From positions 496,001 to 560,000 of the forward strand of contig JAXGYA010000001.1 of NCBI GenBank assembly GCA_040772505.1: DNA of 64,000 nucleotides. The letters run 5' to 3'. The translations under genes and the position numbers were made by a program. This DNA comes from Mariniphaga sp040772505. Its GTDB lineage: Bacteria; Bacteroidota; Bacteroidia; Bacteroidales; Prolixibacteraceae. Below, piece after piece: positions 34,292-43,348 of this stretch (its first letter is position 1; each line of letters starts with the position of its first letter). The notes beneath the pieces were generated by a model. That model saw only the letters and a program-made list of their open reading frames with translations, did no database searches and was not told where the DNA came from.

Positions 34292-35227
34292 ATGAAAATT
34301 CATTACGATATAGACAGTTTTAAAGCGCACAAACCGGTGGTAACCATCGGCACGTTTGATGGCGTTCATCTTGGACACCGGAAAGTTATATCGCGGCTGA
34401 AAGAGTTTGCCCGCCGCCATGACGGCGAGTCGGTTATTTTTACTTTCTATCCCCATCCCCGGATGATAACGGCACCTGATGAAATGAGCCTCAGACTTTT
34501 AACCACGCTGAAGGAGAAAGAAGAGCTGTTTGCACAATCGGGAATAGATCACCTTATTGTTTTTCCTTTCACAAAAGAGTTTTCCCAGCTCACCTATTCC
34601 CAGTTTATTGAGCAAATTTTAGTTGAAAAGATGAAAACACACTGCCTGGTAGTTGGTTATGATCATCGTTTTGGGAAAAATCGTGAAGGGAGCTATCAAC
34701 ATTTGCAGGAGCATGCAGAAAAATATGGATTTGAAATTGAAAAGCTGGACGTTTTGCTCATTGACAAGGCAGATGTCAGCTCCACACGCATTCGTGAAGC
34801 ACTACAGCAAGGGAATATCGAACAGGCTAATAAACTGCTGGGTTACCGTTTCACCTTGCACGGAACTGTTGTGGAGGGAAGACGGTTAGGGCGGAAAATA
34901 GGTTTCCCCACTGCAAACATTGAGGCATCAGACCCCAATAAACTCATTCCTGGCTATGGTGTATATGCCGTGGAAGTGAAAATTGATGAAAAGAAATATG
35001 GCGGAATGATGAATATCGGCTCGCGTCCCACATTCAATAAAAATGCAGACAAACGCAGTATTGAAGTAAATATTTTCGATTTTTCCGAAGAGATATATAA
35101 CAAGGAAATTACTTTGATTTTTACAGGAAAAATCAGAAACGAACAGAAGTTCAGCGGAGTAGAAGCGTTGACAGAGCAGCTAAAAAAGGATAAGATAACG
35201 GCACAGAAAATTCTGTCTCAGATATAA
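34292..35227 (+). CDS. ribF: bifunctional riboflavin kinase/FAD synthetase
   Basis: This 311-residue enzyme makes FMN and then FAD. The N-terminal FAD synthetase domain shows 'TIGTFDGVHLGHRKVI' and 'STRIREALQQGNIE'. The C-terminal flavokinase domain shows 'GRKIGFPTANIEA', 'GVYAVEV' and 'MMNIGSRPTF'. The frame opens at 34253, but the ATG at 34292 (MKIHYDIDSF) gives a normal N-terminus. RibD is encoded about 2 kb downstream. The FAD it makes is needed by SdhA, encoded in the same window. It is convergent with the downstream endonuclease-like gene. Confidence 0.95.
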   Translation: MKIHYDIDSFKAHKPVVTIGTFDGVHLGHRKVISRLKEFARRHDGESVIFTFYPHPRMITAPDEMSLRLLTTLKEKEELFAQSGIDHLIVFPFTKEFSQLTYSQFIEQILVEKMKTHCLVVGYDHRFGKNREGSYQHLQEHAEKYGFEIEKLDVLLIDKADVSSTRIREALQQGNIEQANKLLGYRFTLHGTVVEGRRLGRKIGFPTANIEASDPNKLIPGYGVYAVEVKIDEKKYGGMMNIGSRPTFNKNADKRSIEVNIFDFSEEIYNKEITLIFTGKIRNEQKFSGVEALTEQLKKDKITAQKILSQI

Positions 35228-35248
35228 ATTGGCAAAAGGTAAATTAAA

Positions 35249-35288
35249 AGCTTCGCTGAAATTATCTTTTTATCAGCTTCGCTGAAAT
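35249..35288. repeat. 14-bp direct repeat over the 3' end of the endonuclease-family gene
   Basis: AGCTTCGCTGAAAT occurs at 35249-35262 and again at 35275-35288, 26 bp apart. The two copies flank the stop codon of the minus-strand gene, suggesting a short tandem duplication at its 3' end. Confidence 0.6.
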
Positions 35289-36323
35289 GGGCAAATGGTC
35301 GGAATGCCTGAAATAATCGTGGGATTGAAAATTAAATGAATCAAAAACCGGACTGTGAAAAATATAGTCGATACGCAGCGGAGGTAATTTGTTGACATAA
35401 GTCTGCCCAATTCCTTTTCCCGAAGAGACAAAGGCATCTTTCAGCCCCTTTTGCAGTTGCTGATAGGCAAATGAGGCTGGAACTTCATTCAGGTCGCCAC
35501 AAACAATCACAGGATAAGGTGTTTCTTCAATTGCTTTTCTAATGATCTCCACCTGACTTGAACGCATCAAAAAACCTTTTTTCAGTTTTGAACCCAGCTC
35601 CCTCGCTTCTTTCAGGTCCTCCTCAGTGGAAACGCCCGAGTCAATTATCGGATAATCGGCAGGGTCGATTCCGTAGGAATGAAGGTGAATATTGAAAATA
35701 CGTACCGTATCGGAATCAATTATTATGTCGGTATAGATGGTGATATTTCTGGAATTTTCAAAACGAATTTCATTCATATTTACAATGGGAAAGCGGGAGA
35801 GCGTCACCGAACCGAACGTGCTGCTGGAGCGTGCATACTGATAATGATTGATGAAATCAAACTCTTCCACTGTTTTGTGCAGATTGAAGATGGTGTTCTT
35901 TCTCAACCTTACCTCCTGAAGGCAAACGATATCGGGTTTGTGCTCTTTTAAAAAATTGGAAATTTCAATAGCGGTTTCCTTCTCCGAGAGGTTTCCGGTT
36001 CCCCTGAAATGGTGAACATTGTAGGACATAATCTTAATTCCTTCCTCCTCGGTGGATTTGCCTTTCAGTTGATAATATCTTGACACAAAATTCCATCCTG
36101 CAACAATTGTAATTAGAGAAATCAAAGCGTTGCGTGGTTTTGCAATTAACCAGAAAACCAGAAATAAAATATTTATCAGCATAATAAACGGATAAGTCAA
36201 TCCGAAAAAAGGGAAAATCCAATGTTTTTCAGGTGAATAATATCCTGAAAAATAGGAAATTACTAATGCCAGCGCAGCAATTACATTGAAACAAACCAAA
36301 ATGATTTTTATCAGTTTTCTCAC
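35262..36323 (-). CDS. Membrane-anchored endonuclease/exonuclease/phosphatase family protein
   Basis: Starting from the GTG at 36323 the protein has 353 residues. Two or three hydrophobic segments come first (VRKLIKIILVCFNVIAALAL, then around 'FPFFGLTYPFIMLINILFLVF' and 'ALISLITIVAGW'). An EEP-fold domain follows from about residue 95, with 'IMSYNVHHFRG', 'DIVCLQEVRLR', 'VIVCGDLNEVPAS' and 'SDHLPISAKL', so all catalytic Asp, Glu, Asn and His residues are present. An ATG at 36404 would add 27 polar residues ahead of the helix and overlap prmC; the GTG start gives the usual short N-terminus, but the ATG cannot be excluded. The substrate may be a nucleic acid or a phospholipid head group. Confidence 0.85.
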   Translation of the reverse strand: MRKLIKIILVCFNVIAALALVISYFSGYYSPEKHWIFPFFGLTYPFIMLINILFLVFWLIAKPRNALISLITIVAGWNFVSRYYQLKGKSTEEEGIKIMSYNVHHFRGTGNLSEKETAIEISNFLKEHKPDIVCLQEVRLRKNTIFNLHKTVEEFDFINHYQYARSSSTFGSVTLSRFPIVNMNEIRFENSRNITIYTDIIIDSDTVRIFNIHLHSYGIDPADYPIIDSGVSTEEDLKEARELGSKLKKGFLMRSSQVEIIRKAIEETPYPVIVCGDLNEVPASFAYQQLQKGLKDAFVSSGKGIGQTYVNKLPPLRIDYIFHSPVFDSFNFQSHDYFRHSDHLPISAKLIKR

Positions 36324-36391
36324 GCTTTCGTTTTCTATTGTGTAAAAATGAGAAAGATTTTGAAGATTCCGAACGTGGTTACAAAATATTT

Positions 36392-37231
36392 TTACTTGCG
36401 GCAACGCACCATCCTGTCCTTTCCAAACAGATCCTGTTTGAGCACAATTTCCCTAAAACCCGATTTTTCAAGTAACTGCACCGTTTCTTTGCCTGCGTTT
36501 TCATTTATTTCAAAAAAAAGCCAGCCGTTTTCGTTCAAGTAATTTTTTGCAAAATCTGCAATGCAGCGATAGAACAGCAGCGGATCGGCATCGGAGACAA
36601 AAAGCGCCCCTTTCGGCTCATAACGGAGTACATTGGGCAGCATGGCTCTTTTTTCCGATTCCTTTACATAGGGAGGGTTACTCACAATCAGGTCGAAATT
36701 TCCCCATGCATATTCTTCCCATTTTAAAATATCTGCCTGAAAAAAAGTGATTTGTAAATTGTTTGCTTCAGCATTGCTTCTTGCGGTTTCAAGCGTTTCT
36801 GCCGAATAATCAAGTGCCGAAACCAAAGCTTCCGGGAATTGCTTTTTGAGCGCAAGCGCAATGCATCCGCTGCCTGTTCCAATGTCCAGCATGCAAAGAG
36901 AGCCGGAAATGTCCGATTCGCCAATCCACTGAACCAACTCTTCCGTCTCGGGGCGTGGGATCAGCACCGAAGGTGTGATTTTCAGATTCAGGTCTAAGAA
37001 TTCGGTTTCTCCCAGAATGTACTGAATCGGCTCCTGCCTTTTCAATCGCCGCACAATTTCCTTCACGGGTTTGCTGAACCGGGGTTCAAGAATTTTGTCG
37101 CTTTTCAGAATCATGGTGGTATAATCTATGCCGCAGAGATGTTCAAGAATTAATCTTGCAAATGATTTTATCTCGTTTTCAGGATATAAACCGCTTAATT
37201 CTTTTTCAATAAATTGAATAGTCGCCTTCAT
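36392..37231 (-). CDS. prmC: peptide chain release factor N5-glutamine methyltransferase
   Basis: This 279-residue SAM-dependent enzyme methylates the Gln of the GGQ motif in release factors. The SAM site is 'MLDIGTGSGCIALAL', and the catalytic NPPY motif is at residues 185-188 (IVSNPPYVKE). The N-terminal helical domain and 'ETEFLDL' segment are typical. The frame opens at 37318, but the ATG at 37231 gives a normal start and avoids a large overlap with the divergent ribD. Its substrate PrfA is encoded at 51976-53061 with an intact GGQ. Confidence 0.94.
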   Translation of the reverse strand: MKATIQFIEKELSGLYPENEIKSFARLILEHLCGIDYTTMILKSDKILEPRFSKPVKEIVRRLKRQEPIQYILGETEFLDLNLKITPSVLIPRPETEELVQWIGESDISGSLCMLDIGTGSGCIALALKKQFPEALVSALDYSAETLETARSNAEANNLQITFFQADILKWEEYAWGNFDLIVSNPPYVKESEKRAMLPNVLRYEPKGALFVSDADPLLFYRCIADFAKNYLNENGWLFFEINENAGKETVQLLEKSGFREIVLKQDLFGKDRMVRCRK

Positions 37232-37244
37232 TATGCTATTTTTG
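37213..37244 (+). promoter_or_regulatory. Candidate promoter for ribD
   Basis: TATTTTTG (37237-37244) matches the -7 consensus and ATTG (37213-37216) is one base off the -33, with a 20-bp spacer. The ribD start follows at 37273. The site overlaps the beginning of prmC on the other strand. Confidence 0.5.
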
Positions 37245-37272
37245 ACCGTGTAAAGATACTTTTTCCCTCGCA

Positions 37273-38319
37273 ATGGAGATAGACAAAAAATATATGCAGC
37301 GTTGTATTGAGCTGGCACGGTCAGGTGCAGGCAGCGTATCTCCCAACCCGATGGTGGGCTGTGTCATTGTTCGCGGGAATGAAATCGTCGGTGAAGGTTT
37401 TCACCGGGAATACGGAGAAGCACACGCCGAAGTGAATGCAGTGAATTCTGTTGCAAACCCTGAACTCCTGAAAGAAAGTACACTTTATGTTTCACTGGAA
37501 CCTTGTGCGCATCACGGTCGGACTCCGCCATGCACCGGACTGATTATCGAAAAGCAGATTCCGCGGGTTGTGATTGGTGCAGCCGATCCTTCGCCCGAAG
37601 TGGCAGGCAGGGGTATTAAAAAACTGAAGGAAGCGGGAATTGAAGTAGTATCGGGTGTGCTCGGGCAGGAATGCCGCGAACTGAATAAACGGTTTTCTAC
37701 GTTTCACGAGAAAAAAAGACCATACATCATTCTGAAATGGGCACAGACTTCCGACGGATTTATCGATATTGCCCGGGAATCAAGCGATTATGGCGAACCG
37801 AATTGGATAACCGGCGATTTAGCGCTGAGGCTTGTTCATAAAATCCGTGCTGAGGAAGATGCCATTATCGTTGGAACAAACACTGCGCTTAAAGACAATC
37901 CGTCACTTTCCGTAAGAAACTGGGCAGGCGAAAGTTCTCTGCGAATAGTGATAGATAAGGAGTTGAAATTGCCGGAAACTTTAAAGTTTTTTGATGGAAC
38001 TCAAAAAACACTCATTCTCAATGCGCTAAGAACAGAAAAGGAGGATTTGACCGAATGGTTTAAACTCGATTTTTCAAAAGATATTCTTCCTCAGATTCTT
38101 TCGGAATTATTCAGCCGAAAAATTCTTTCCCTCATTGTGGAGGGGGGAAGGCAGCTTTTGGAGAGTTTCATTCGTGACGGGCTTTGGGATGAAGCACATG
38201 TTTTTTCCGGAAACAAGTTTTTCTTTAGTGGCATTGAAGCTCCGAAAATACAGGGAGTTCAGACAGCATGTGAACTGCTTGACTACGACCGTCTTTTTAT
38301 ATTCAGAAATTTCTCTTAA
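37273..38319 (+). CDS. ribD: bifunctional riboflavin deaminase/reductase
   Basis: This 348-residue enzyme catalyses two steps of riboflavin synthesis. The N-terminal deaminase domain carries the zinc site: HAEVNAV and 'PCAHHGRTPPC'. The C-terminal pyrimidine reductase domain begins near residue 150 ('YIILKWAQTSDGFID') and includes 'IIVGTNTALKDNPSLSVR' and a final 'IVEGGRQLLESFI'. Length and order are normal for RibD. It is divergent from prmC. Its stop overlaps the stop of the convergent downstream lipoprotein gene by 4 bp. Together with ribF it accounts for part of the flavin pathway; ribA/B/E/H are not in the window. Confidence 0.95.
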   Translation: MEIDKKYMQRCIELARSGAGSVSPNPMVGCVIVRGNEIVGEGFHREYGEAHAEVNAVNSVANPELLKESTLYVSLEPCAHHGRTPPCTGLIIEKQIPRVVIGAADPSPEVAGRGIKKLKEAGIEVVSGVLGQECRELNKRFSTFHEKKRPYIILKWAQTSDGFIDIARESSDYGEPNWITGDLALRLVHKIRAEEDAIIVGTNTALKDNPSLSVRNWAGESSLRIVIDKELKLPETLKFFDGTQKTLILNALRTEKEDLTEWFKLDFSKDILPQILSELFSRKILSLIVEGGRQLLESFIRDGLWDEAHVFSGNKFFFSGIEAPKIQGVQTACELLDYDRLFIFRNFS

Positions 38320-38747
38320 AAAACTATGCTTCGCGGACCGTTGGGCATAATTTCAATTTTCAAAACCCGCTCCACATACTGGAAATAGTAAAATAGTTTA
38401 TGGTTCAATTCAAACCCGTAATCCACATTGGGTTCATAGCCCACTATCGTTTCAAAGAACGATCTTCTTCCGGGCTGCATGGCGTTGTAGTTCCATGCCG
38501 AAACATATTGCCGGTTCCAGTTTTCGTAATACGATTGTGAACGGTATTTTGCAGGCGAATTATGAAGCTGATACCAGGTCTCAAATCTGGTGTCAAAAAC
38601 AATCAGCTCATATTCGGTGGAGTCTTTCTGCTCAACTTCCTGTTTGTTGGATTCTATCTGCACAATGCCCTTTTGTGTCGAGCAGGCAATTATAATTGAG
38701 ATAGCGGCAAATAGAAATAGAAAAAGTAACTGCTTTATTGTTTTCAT
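38316..38747 (-). CDS. Small lipoprotein, DUF6146-like
   Basis: This 143-residue protein has a lipoprotein signal with a Cys near residue 22 (SIIIACSTQKG). The mature part is aromatic-rich: 'FDTRFETWYQLHNSPA', 'SQSYYENWNRQYVSAWNYN', 'PNVDYGFELNHKLFYYFQYVERV'. I recall this tyrosine/tryptophan-rich pattern with a YxxSQSYYE and DYGxxxNxKLxxYFQ core as the DUF6146 family of Bacteroidota; its function is unknown. It shares 4 bp of its 3' end with ribD on the other strand. Confidence 0.8.
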   Translation of the reverse strand: MKTIKQLLFLFLFAAISIIIACSTQKGIVQIESNKQEVEQKDSTEYELIVFDTRFETWYQLHNSPAKYRSQSYYENWNRQYVSAWNYNAMQPGRRSFFETIVGYEPNVDYGFELNHKLFYYFQYVERVLKIEIMPNGPRSIVF

Positions 38748-38852
38748 CTGTAAAAATGTTTTCTGTCTATATTTTATACGAATTTAACTTTAAAATTGTT
38801 TTTAACTTGAATTTTTATGAAATTTAACACGGTATAACAAAATGTAACATCA

Positions 38853-40304
38853 ATGCGACCGGGACTTGATTTTTGGACAATTTTCTCATTAATTTTTTTA
38901 GTTACCGCTATTCCGGTAGCTGTAATGATTATTTTGGAAAAACGTTCCCCATTCAAAACAGCCGCATGGGTGCTGGCGCTCATTCTTCTTCCTGTTTTTG
39001 GGGTGGTTTTTTATCTCTTTTTCGGACAGGAATACCGTAAGAAAAAACTTTTTTCGCGCAAAGGGATAAAAAGCCTGAATCAATACCGGAAACTATCAAT
39101 CACTCAGTTGCGCCAGTTTGAGCATATTTACCAAAATTTGCCGCCGGAGATCATGGCAAAAGAGAGCATTATCAGGCTTTTACTTAAAAACTCAAATGCC
39201 TTGCTCACTTCGGGTAATCGGTTGAAAATTTTAAATGACGGCGAAGAGACCTTCCGTTCCATTTTCAAGGCTATTGAAAGCGCAAAACACCATGTTCATC
39301 TGGAGTATTATATTCTTGAAGATGATAAAATCGGAAACAAGCTGAAAGATTTGCTCATCAGAAAGAGTCTGGAAGGGGTGGAGGTGCGTATCATCATTGA
39401 TGATGTGGGTAGTTGGGGGCTGAGCAATAAGTTTATTAGGGAGCTTCGTAATAATGGAGTTGAGATCTATCCTTTTATGGAAGTGCGGTTTCCGCGGTTA
39501 ACTTCGCGTGTAAACTATCGCAACCACCGGAAAATTGCGATTGTTGATGGAAAAATTGGATTTTTGGGAGGAATCAATTTTGCAGACCGTTATCTGGAAG
39601 GAATTAAGAGAATTGGCCCGTGGAGAGATACACACCTTCGTATTGAAGGCGATGCGGTAAAATGTTTGCAGATTGTTTTCTCTTCTGACTGGTATATCGT
39701 AATCCATGAAAATCTGAACGGAGAACTCTATTTTCCTGTTCTACCCAAAAGAGAAGGTGTTCCGGTGCAAATCTCAGCCAGTGGGCCCGATTCAGACTGG
39801 GATAGTATTGGGCAGGCATTTTTTTCGATGATTGCCGGGGCAAAGAGCAAAGTCTATATTGTTACGCCATACCTGATGCCGCCAAGAGAGATAGTATATG
39901 CGTTAAAAACTGCCGCCATGCGAAGTGTGGACGTACGCATTTTAATCCCTCATAAATCGGATTCCAGAATTCCGAAATGGAGCTCTTTCTCCTATGTTGG
40001 GGATTTATTGGAAGCAGGAGTGCATATCTATTTTTATCAGGCAGGTTTCATACACAGCAAATATATTGTAGTTGACAGTGTGCTTTCCACCATCGGAACA
40101 ACCAATCTGGATTTTCGCAGCCTGGAAACCAATTTTGAAGTCAATGCTTTTGTGTATGATAAAGCATTTTCAATCAGACTGGAGAAGTTGTTCAAGCTCG
40201 ATTTGCAAAACAGCATGGAGGTAAAAATAGAAGAGTGGAAAAAACGAAAGTGGAATCACAAGGTTCGGGAGTCTCTTGCTCATCTGGTTAGTCCTCTGCT
40301 CTGA
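38853..40304 (+). CDS. cls: cardiolipin synthase
   Basis: This 483-residue phospholipase D-superfamily enzyme joins two phosphatidylglycerols into cardiolipin at the inner membrane. Two N-terminal membrane helices come first ('FLVTAIPVAVMII' and 'WVLALILLPVFGVVFYLFFGQ'). Two HKD motifs follow: HRKIAIVDGKIGFLGGIN and HSKYIVVDSVLSTIGTTNLDFRS. The length and 'RSLETNFEVNAFVYD' ending match bacterial Cls of the ClsA type. It stands in its own transcript, divergent from the DUF6146-like gene. A short inverted repeat overlaps the end of the gene near 40302-40318. Confidence 0.95.
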   Translation: MRPGLDFWTIFSLIFLVTAIPVAVMIILEKRSPFKTAAWVLALILLPVFGVVFYLFFGQEYRKKKLFSRKGIKSLNQYRKLSITQLRQFEHIYQNLPPEIMAKESIIRLLLKNSNALLTSGNRLKILNDGEETFRSIFKAIESAKHHVHLEYYILEDDKIGNKLKDLLIRKSLEGVEVRIIIDDVGSWGLSNKFIRELRNNGVEIYPFMEVRFPRLTSRVNYRNHRKIAIVDGKIGFLGGINFADRYLEGIKRIGPWRDTHLRIEGDAVKCLQIVFSSDWYIVIHENLNGELYFPVLPKREGVPVQISASGPDSDWDSIGQAFFSMIAGAKSKVYIVTPYLMPPREIVYALKTAAMRSVDVRILIPHKSDSRIPKWSSFSYVGDLLEAGVHIYFYQAGFIHSKYIVVDSVLSTIGTTNLDFRSLETNFEVNAFVYDKAFSIRLEKLFKLDLQNSMEVKIEEWKKRKWNHKVRESLAHLVSPLL

Positions 40305-40333
40305 AGCGCTCTGCTTCAATAATTTGACGCCGG

Positions 40334-41314
40334 TTATTTCCCTGACAGTTTCAGTGGGGATTTTTCCACTTCAGCAAACAGTTCAATGTTTCCGCCCGAT
40401 AAAATAATTCCTGTTTTTTTACCTTTTACCTCCACTTTTCCTTCCAGAATTGCAGCTAAGGGAACAGCAGATGACGGTTCAACAATTATTTTCATTCGTT
40501 GCCAAATGAGGTGCATGGCTTCAGTAATTTTTTCTTCTGAAACGGTTACAACGTCATCAACCTCATGCATTATAATGGCAAAATTCCGCTCACCAAGAGA
40601 GGTCAGCAGCCCGTCGGCTATGGTTTTTGGATTGACAGACGGAATCAGCTTTTTGGACTGAAAGGAGCGAAAAGCATCGTCAGCACCTGCCGGTTCGGCA
40701 GCGATGACTTTGCAGCGGGGCAGCAGTTTTTTGGCAGAAACAGCCGTTCCGCTGAGTAATCCCCCGCCTCCCACCGGCGCCAGAATGAGGTCAAATTCAC
40801 CGGAGTCTTCAATCAGCTCTTTTGCGGCAGTTCCCTGTCCGGCAATGACGTGAAAATTGTCATAGGGATGGATTTTGGTGGCGCCGGTTTCCTGAATCAC
40901 TGACGCCAGCGTATCTTCACGTGCCTGTAAAGTGGGTGCACAAAATGTGATGTTTGCGCCATAAGATGCCACTGCATTTTTCTTGATTGCCGGTGAGTTG
41001 TCGGGCATAACTACATATGCCGGAATGCCTCGCATTTTTGCAGCAAGTGCCAGCGCTGCTGCATGGTTTCCCGATGAGTGCGTGGCAACGCCCTTTTTTA
41101 TCTCTTCCGGCGACAGTGAAAACACGGCATTGCAGGCGCCGCGAAATTTAAATGCACCTGCCTTCTGAAAGTTTTCACACTTAAAAAACAGATTTCCCCC
41201 AACAATTTCATTGATTCCCGAAGAGGTGAGAACTGGCGTGCGGTGAGCATATCTCCGAATAATCAGGTGCGCCTGTTCAATGTCGGAGAAGTCGGGCAGA
41301 TACTTGGTTGTCAT
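40334..41314 (-). CDS. PLP-dependent threonine/serine dehydratase or racemase
   Basis: This 326-residue fold-type II PLP enzyme carries the PLP Lys56 in GAFKFRGA, the phosphate-binding glycine loop 'PVGGGGLLSG' and the 'SSGNHAAALALAAK' substrate loop. There is no C-terminal ACT regulatory domain, so it is of the catabolic (TdcB) or serine racemase-like size class rather than the biosynthetic IlvA. It deaminates L-threonine or L-serine to the oxo acid, or racemises serine. The gene follows an SMP-30-type lactonase gene on the same strand with a gap of about 110 bp. Confidence 0.9.
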   Translation of the reverse strand: MTTKYLPDFSDIEQAHLIIRRYAHRTPVLTSSGINEIVGGNLFFKCENFQKAGAFKFRGACNAVFSLSPEEIKKGVATHSSGNHAAALALAAKMRGIPAYVVMPDNSPAIKKNAVASYGANITFCAPTLQAREDTLASVIQETGATKIHPYDNFHVIAGQGTAAKELIEDSGEFDLILAPVGGGGLLSGTAVSAKKLLPRCKVIAAEPAGADDAFRSFQSKKLIPSVNPKTIADGLLTSLGERNFAIIMHEVDDVVTVSEEKITEAMHLIWQRMKIIVEPSSAVPLAAILEGKVEVKGKKTGIILSGGNIELFAEVEKSPLKLSGK

Positions 41315-41423
41315 TGTTTTGCGCTATAGTTTTTGCATAAGCCTGCAAACTCCTTCCGATTATTTGTCAATTTTTTTATGACCATAAATCAAAGATAATT
41401 CAAAATAAAACAAATTAAATTTT

Positions 41424-42368
41424 CTAAAACTCCCCTTTGAAAAAGAGTGCTTCAACACCCTTCACTCCCGGACGAATTTTAAACACTCCGCCCGCATTTG
41501 GGTATTTTTCCAGTTCTTCAGCATCGGTTCCTGTCCGTGCGGTGGTGATATACAACGTTCCCAGGTCTTTATCTCCAAAAGCGCAGGAAGTGACATTTTT
41601 TGCCGGCACCTCAATGGTGCGCAGCAGTTCTCCGGTGACGGGATTCCAGCAGCTCACCGCCGAACCGCCCCACAGGGCAACCCAAAGGTTTCCCTCTGCA
41701 TCAATGGTCATTCCATCGGGATAACCCATCTCACCGGGAACCTCTACAGCGGTTTTGGGATTGGTAATCTCCCCGGTTTCATTATCGTAATCCCATTGCA
41801 TCACTTTTTGTGTGGGAGTATCAATGTAATACATTTTTGTGTTGTCAAGCGACCAAACAATGCCGTTGGAAGTGGTTACATTATTTATCATCGTATGCAC
41901 AGAGCCATCGGGATCGAGCCGATAGAGTGCGCCGGCATGCTGTTTCCCTTCCTTGCTCATGGTTCCGGCCCAGAAACGCCCGGCAGGATCGCACTTGCCG
42001 TCATTGAAACGGTTTCCGGGAATCTCCTCTTCCGGGTCAGCAATAAAGGTTTTCGATCCTGTTTCCGGGTCAAGCTGGTAAAACCCATTTTCCAGAGCAA
42101 CCATCACCTTCCCCGATTCAGCCGGAACTACCGTGCCAATCATCTGCCCTGTAAACATCTCCTTGTTGTTTTTCAGTTCAGGATTGTAAAAATTGAGAAT
42201 TTTTCCGGTAATATTCACCCAGATCAGTTCACCGGTTTTGTGATTCCAGATAGCACCCTCACCCAAATCTGATTGTGAATCGATAACCAGTTCAACCATA
42301 TCTTTTTTTGAAGTGGTGTTACAAGCAAAGAGAGCAAAGAGGGCAATCATCATTAAAATTTTTTTCAT
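41424..42368 (-). CDS. SMP-30/gluconolactonase family lipoprotein
   Basis: This 314-residue six-bladed beta-propeller of the SMP-30/gluconolactonase family has a lipoprotein signal (ALFACNTT, Cys near 16). Metal-binding and family motifs are visible: 'LGEGAIWNHKTGELIWVNI' for the Glu ligand, 'RFNDGKCDPAGRFWAGTM' for Asn/Asp ligands, and 'GYPDGMTIDAEGNLWVALW'. It would open a sugar lactone, such as glucono- or galactonolactone, in the periplasm. The frame opens at 42392, but the ATG at 42368 (MKKILMMIAL) gives the clean signal. The gluconate-type permease at 24970 could take up such a product, though the two genes are far apart. Confidence 0.9.
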   Translation of the reverse strand: MKKILMMIALFALFACNTTSKKDMVELVIDSQSDLGEGAIWNHKTGELIWVNITGKILNFYNPELKNNKEMFTGQMIGTVVPAESGKVMVALENGFYQLDPETGSKTFIADPEEEIPGNRFNDGKCDPAGRFWAGTMSKEGKQHAGALYRLDPDGSVHTMINNVTTSNGIVWSLDNTKMYYIDTPTQKVMQWDYDNETGEITNPKTAVEVPGEMGYPDGMTIDAEGNLWVALWGGSAVSCWNPVTGELLRTIEVPAKNVTSCAFGDKDLGTLYITTARTGTDAEELEKYPNAGGVFKIRPGVKGVEALFFKGEF

Positions 42369-42535
42369 GTGATTAAACTTAATTGTTTTCAAAGAAAACC
42401 AATGAAACTCCTTTATGTTTTTTCGTTTCTCCGGGCGATATTCAAATCGTGCCTGCTCCTTTTGACTAAATCAAAATTCAACCGAAAAATTTCTGCCGAA
42501 ATAAACACCGCTTTTAAAGCACCAGTGTTATTATT

Positions 42536-43348
42536 TCATAGCGATTCAATCAGCTTTTTCATTATCAGCGTCATCTTGGGCTCAGCTTTCATTGCAACTT
42601 TCAACACCTCTTCGTGTGAAATTTCAACGATTTCATCCGGCACACCGCTATCAGTTATAATGGATATTCCAAAAACCTTCATTTCTGAATGACGTGCAAC
42701 AATCACTTCGGGAACTGTTGACATACCCACAATGTCGGCGCCAAACAGGCGAAACATTTTGTATTCGGCAGGTGTTTCAAAAGTTGGCCCCTGCACTCCT
42801 ACATAAACTCCCTCTCTCAGGTTTATGTTATTTTCCAGGGCAATCAGTCTGGCTTTGTTTCGTAGTCCCTTATCATATGCACAGCTCATATCGGGGAAAC
42901 GTGGCCCTAAGTTATTGTCGTTTTTCCCGCGCAGCGGATGTTCGGGAAAAAAATTAATATGATCAGTAATGTTCACTATATCACCAACTTTCCATTCCGG
43001 ATTGAGCCCGCCGGACGCATTGGAAACGAACAGATTTTTAACGCCGGCATGTTTCATGGCTCTGACCGGAAAAGTCACTTCCTGCATGGAGTATCCTTCA
43101 TAATAGTGAAAACGTCCCTGCATGGCTAAAACTTTCTTGTTTCCCAATTTACCGAATATCAGCCGTCCGGCGTGGCCTTCAACTGTTGAAACGGGGAAAT
43201 GGGGAATTTCGCTGTATGGAATCGAATCAATAATCTCAATCTCCTTGACCAATCCTCCAAGCCCGGTGCCCAAAATTATTCCAATTTCAGGATGTGCTTT
43301 TATTCTTTCGTTGATGTAGCTTGCGGTTGCTTTTATTTTCTCCAACAT
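42536..43348 (-). CDS. punA: purine nucleoside phosphorylase I
   Basis: This 270-residue trimeric-type PNP cleaves inosine/guanosine with phosphate to base and ribose-1-phosphate. Family motifs: 'IGIILGTGLGGL', 'GHAGRLIFGKLG', 'VLAMQGRFHYYEGYSMQEVTFPVR', 'NASGGLNPEWKVGD' and 'MSTVPEVIVARH'. The first ATG lies 62 bp inside the 3' end of lpxK, so the genes overlap and are probably translationally coupled. It is cytoplasmic and part of purine salvage. No frameshift or missing motif is seen. Confidence 0.94.
   Translation of the reverse strand: MLEKIKATASYINERIKAHPEIGIILGTGLGGLVKEIEIIDSIPYSEIPHFPVSTVEGHAGRLIFGKLGNKKVLAMQGRFHYYEGYSMQEVTFPVRAMKHAGVKNLFVSNASGGLNPEWKVGDIVNITDHINFFPEHPLRGKNDNNLGPRFPDMSCAYDKGLRNKARLIALENNINLREGVYVGVQGPTFETPAEYKMFRLFGADIVGMSTVPEVIVARHSEMKVFGISIITDSGVPDEIVEISHEEVLKVAMKAEPKMTLIMKKLIESL

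Noticed and set aside
40302..40318. Short inverted repeat at the end of cls as a terminator
   Set aside because: The 6-bp stem overlaps the stop codon and lacks a T-tract.
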